Source of the DNA: Temnopleurus reevesii
Taxonomy: Eukaryota; Echinodermata; Echinoidea; Temnopleuroida; Temnopleuridae
DNA length: 19,206 bases
Assembly (NCBI GenBank): GCA_036244855.1
Contig: BQKZ01007009.1
Location: forward strand, 7,122-26,327
Direction: 5' to 3'
The notes under the pieces were generated by a model that was not told where the DNA came from, made no database searches, and saw only the letters and a program-made list of their open reading frames with translations. The stretch's first letter is position 1, and every line of letters starts with the position of its first letter. The translations under genes and the position numbers were made by a program. Below are positions 17,305 to 19,206 of the stretch, one piece after another.

Positions 17305-17535
17305 TGACGAAACTGTTCAAGTCAAGAATGTTCATGACGTATTTAATGAAGCCTACTGTAATCACAATAATCCACAATTGAGGTCGTATTGTCAGATTAT
17401 GTTACTAATGAAAAATTGAATTGATAAAGAATATTGATTCTTGTTTCATTCATTTGAAAATTAAATAGATAAGAATGCAAAAAAGTTTTGGATAAGTAAT
17501 AAGATATAATTCATTGCTTAAAATTTTAGATAGGT
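17305..17535 (+). repeat. Degenerate tandem duplication, unit 2 (uninterrupted)
   Basis: Same order of blocks as unit 1 but without the insert; the first block (17305-17386) differs from 16896-16977 by only a handful of bases. Similarity fades near 17535. Confidence 0.75.
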
Positions 17536-18449
17536 AAGGATATTTCTGAATACGTTCATATCTAATGAAGATTGCAGACCCACAAAAAATATAGTTTTGG
17601 TAAAGATGAAGAAATGTGAAGTTTGGGGATGTTTATCATGACATGTAATTCTTATACACATTTTGAGACCATAGCATATTTTTATACGAACTGATTCTTT
17701 TGAAAATTTGAATTTGACCGTTAAATCATATTTAGCGCCCTCTCTTGGTTATAGCAATATTTTGCTCGTTATCGTGCATATACAAAGTTTTTTCCGAGAT
17801 TTGACACTAGAATGATATAGGAATATACACAACAATTAAATTCTGAACTTTACATCCAATTCTGAGCATGGGAAGTTGTCCTTTATCAAGAAAGAAGATA
17901 TTGAAATAGTGTGGTGCAGTACCACACTGAGAAAATGCACATTTTAGGTTATAGCTTTTCCCAAACTCGTTCATTTTTCGCACAATCTTTTGTGCAGTAT
18001 GTTTATGATACTATATTCCATTTCATATAGATTCGAAGGCAAAATCTGGTGATAAAAATATTCGCTTTTACCAAAACTATACTTGGGCTTTAAAGGATTT
18101 AATTTTTTTGTACTCTCAATACGTTTTCAATTGTTACATTTTATTGTTTCGATTCCATTCGGCGCAATCCTATTTTGCACGTGTAAAGCATCATCATATT
18201 GGACATTTTGATTTGCAGATTTTTTTTTATGGCTCTGGCGGGTCGGGATTGTTGTTTTTATAGTATAATCACTGAAATCCTTAAATTTGCATAATATCAA
18301 ACAACTGAAAATCACTGTTTTCCACGCAAGTTGGCTTTTTTTAACCGTTAAGCAATCTTTTTGGCAATGGGATGTCACTTACAAAAAAAAAACAACATTA
18401 TATTCAATTTGATTATTACAGTTTAAAGATAAAAGTAACAAATTACATT
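17536..18449. other. AT-rich stretch, nothing recognised
   Basis: The 83-codon minus-strand frame at 18127-18378 has no family motif. No repeat partner in the window was seen. Confidence 0.4.
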
Positions 18450-18521
18450 GTTGCCAATTTGAGAAGGGAATAGTGAATGAATTTGCTGTAAAATAACTCT
18501 CGTTCTGAATAGGTAAAAACA
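18450..18521 (+). repeat. 72-bp direct repeat, copy 1
   Basis: GTTGCCAATTTGAGAAGGGA.. through GAATTTGCTGTAAAATAA recurs at 19042-19113 with scattered changes. A second block, ATGATTAGACAACACCGCCTA (18757-18777), recurs as ATGATAAGACAACAATGCCTA near 19134-19154, so the duplicated unit is longer and is interrupted here by a MITE. Confidence 0.75.
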
Positions 18522-18545
18522 GAGCTGTTATGGCTTGAATCATCT

Positions 18546-18727
18546 TACAACCCGATATAAAGTATTTTCGAAAAGTTAAGTCGAACGCAATTTCAATGCT
18601 CCTTTGTAATGCTATTGAATTCGGTACCGGCTTGTCATTGTTGTGTCCGCACAGCTGAATACACGGTGTACGGTTCTATAGTTTGTGGCCCACTTAACTT
18701 TTCGGAAATAGTTTATATCGTGTTTTA
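18546..18727. mobile_element. MITE with ATATAAA..TTTCGAAAAGTTAAGT ends
   Basis: The left arm 18553-18581 and right arm 18692-18720 are inverted copies with 27 of 29 identical (CGATATAAASTATTTYCGAA then AAGTTAAGT). Weaker pairing extends outward to the TAC/GTA at 18546-18727. No target duplication is certain. It lies between the two blocks of the duplicated unit, and the sister unit at 19042 lacks it. Confidence 0.75.
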
Positions 18728-18781
18728 CCTAGAAAGAGGCAAACAATGATTAGCAAATGATTAGACAACACCGCCTAGTTA

Positions 18782-19036
18782 AAGGCCGGTTCACACCTTT
18801 ACGTTTCAGCCTGCGTCGACACAGAGTTTTTGAAAACTAAAAACACTCCCCGTGAGCGCACAGTGTACGCTGATCAGGCGGTAGGCTGACGTTCAGGTTG
18901 CGCTGTAGGAGCTGACACCTAAAGTCAGCCACCTGTGTAACCTGCGTCTTAGTGCGTCAAGGGAGCGTGATTTTTCTGTAAAAAAAAAACGCTCGACCGA
19001 CGCAGGCTTAAAAACGCAAAGGTGTGAGTCGGCCTT
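18782..19036. mobile_element. MITE family B, copy 3 (255 bp)
   Basis: Left end AAGGCCGGTTCACACCTTTA and the reverse complement of the right end AAGGCCGACTCACACCTTTG. GCCTGCGTCGACAC near the left and CGACGCAGGC near the right continue the pairing. The internal stem with GACGTTCAGGTTGCGC against TGACACCTAAAGTCAGCC is present but more diverged than in copy 1. It separates the two direct-repeat copies at 18450 and 19042. The minus-strand frames of 93 and 61 codons here are spurious. Confidence 0.85.
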
Positions 19037-19041
19037 ACGTG

Positions 19042-19160
19042 GTTGCCAATTTGAGGAGGGAATAGCGAGGGAATTTGCTGTAAAATAATTCCCTTCCGAA
19101 TGGCTAAGACTACGACCCAGAATAAGAACAACAATGATAAGACAACAATGCCTATATAAC
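19042..19160 (+). repeat. 72-bp direct repeat copy 2, with second block (uninterrupted)
   Basis: Sister of the unit starting at 18450, with the two shared blocks only about 20 bases apart, so it represents the state without the 18546 MITE. Nothing further is recognised to the end of the window. Confidence 0.7.
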
Positions 19161-19206
19161 CTATAAAGTTTCAAGTAAGAAAACGCCCTAAGGAGTCAAT
19201 TAAATT

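Overview
The window reads as repeat-dense, intergenic or intronic DNA from an animal nuclear genome. I found no protein-coding gene, rRNA or functional tRNA. The evidence for a metazoan is tRNA-derived SINEs with (ATT)n tails, a decayed non-LTR retrotransposon 3' end, many short non-autonomous inverted-repeat (MITE or foldback) elements, long microsatellites and an overall AT-rich composition. A marine invertebrate deuterostome such as an echinoderm is my best guess. That is an inference from the style of the repeats, not a database match. All open frames are 138 codons or shorter, and the longest ones run through microsatellites or repeat units. Single N bases at 1485, 9075 and 10551 probably mark sequence joins.

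Layout. Positions 1-5140: a 216-bp block that recurs at 8860; an (AAT)n/(AAAT)n tract; a minus-strand SINE head (2497-2571); a 54-bp near-perfect palindrome (3216-3269); copy 1 of an approximately 250-bp MITE ('family B', 3925-4176); and a LINE ORF 3' end that runs into a (TTA)n tract (4831-5137). Positions 5460-9080: AGGGTGYTA-motif DNA; a 740-bp pyrimidine-rich (CT)n/(CA)n tract; a 164-bp foldback element with 74-bp arms (6968-7131), whose empty counterpart lies about 500 bp upstream; an 89-bp hairpin element; and the second copy of the 216-bp block. Positions 9080-11570: an imperfect inverted repeat, simple repeats, poly-C runs and a SINE.

Positions 11575-16535 form the most structured region. 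A diverged tandem array starts as four units of about 182 bp, continues as units of about 200 bp, and then passes into units of roughly 380-430 bp with a well-conserved core. At least five mobile elements have landed in it. They include a MITE inside a MITE (13002-13406), a 142-bp MITE, a 370-bp MITE with a TATC target duplication, and a foldback element that itself carries a SINE. Because the array units are paralogous, they record what several insertion sites looked like before insertion. Positions 16536-19206 hold two independent degenerate direct duplications, each interrupted in one copy by an insertion, plus a further MITE and copy 3 of family B.

No genes act together here. The interest lies in the nested insertion history and in several inverted-repeat families that I cannot name.
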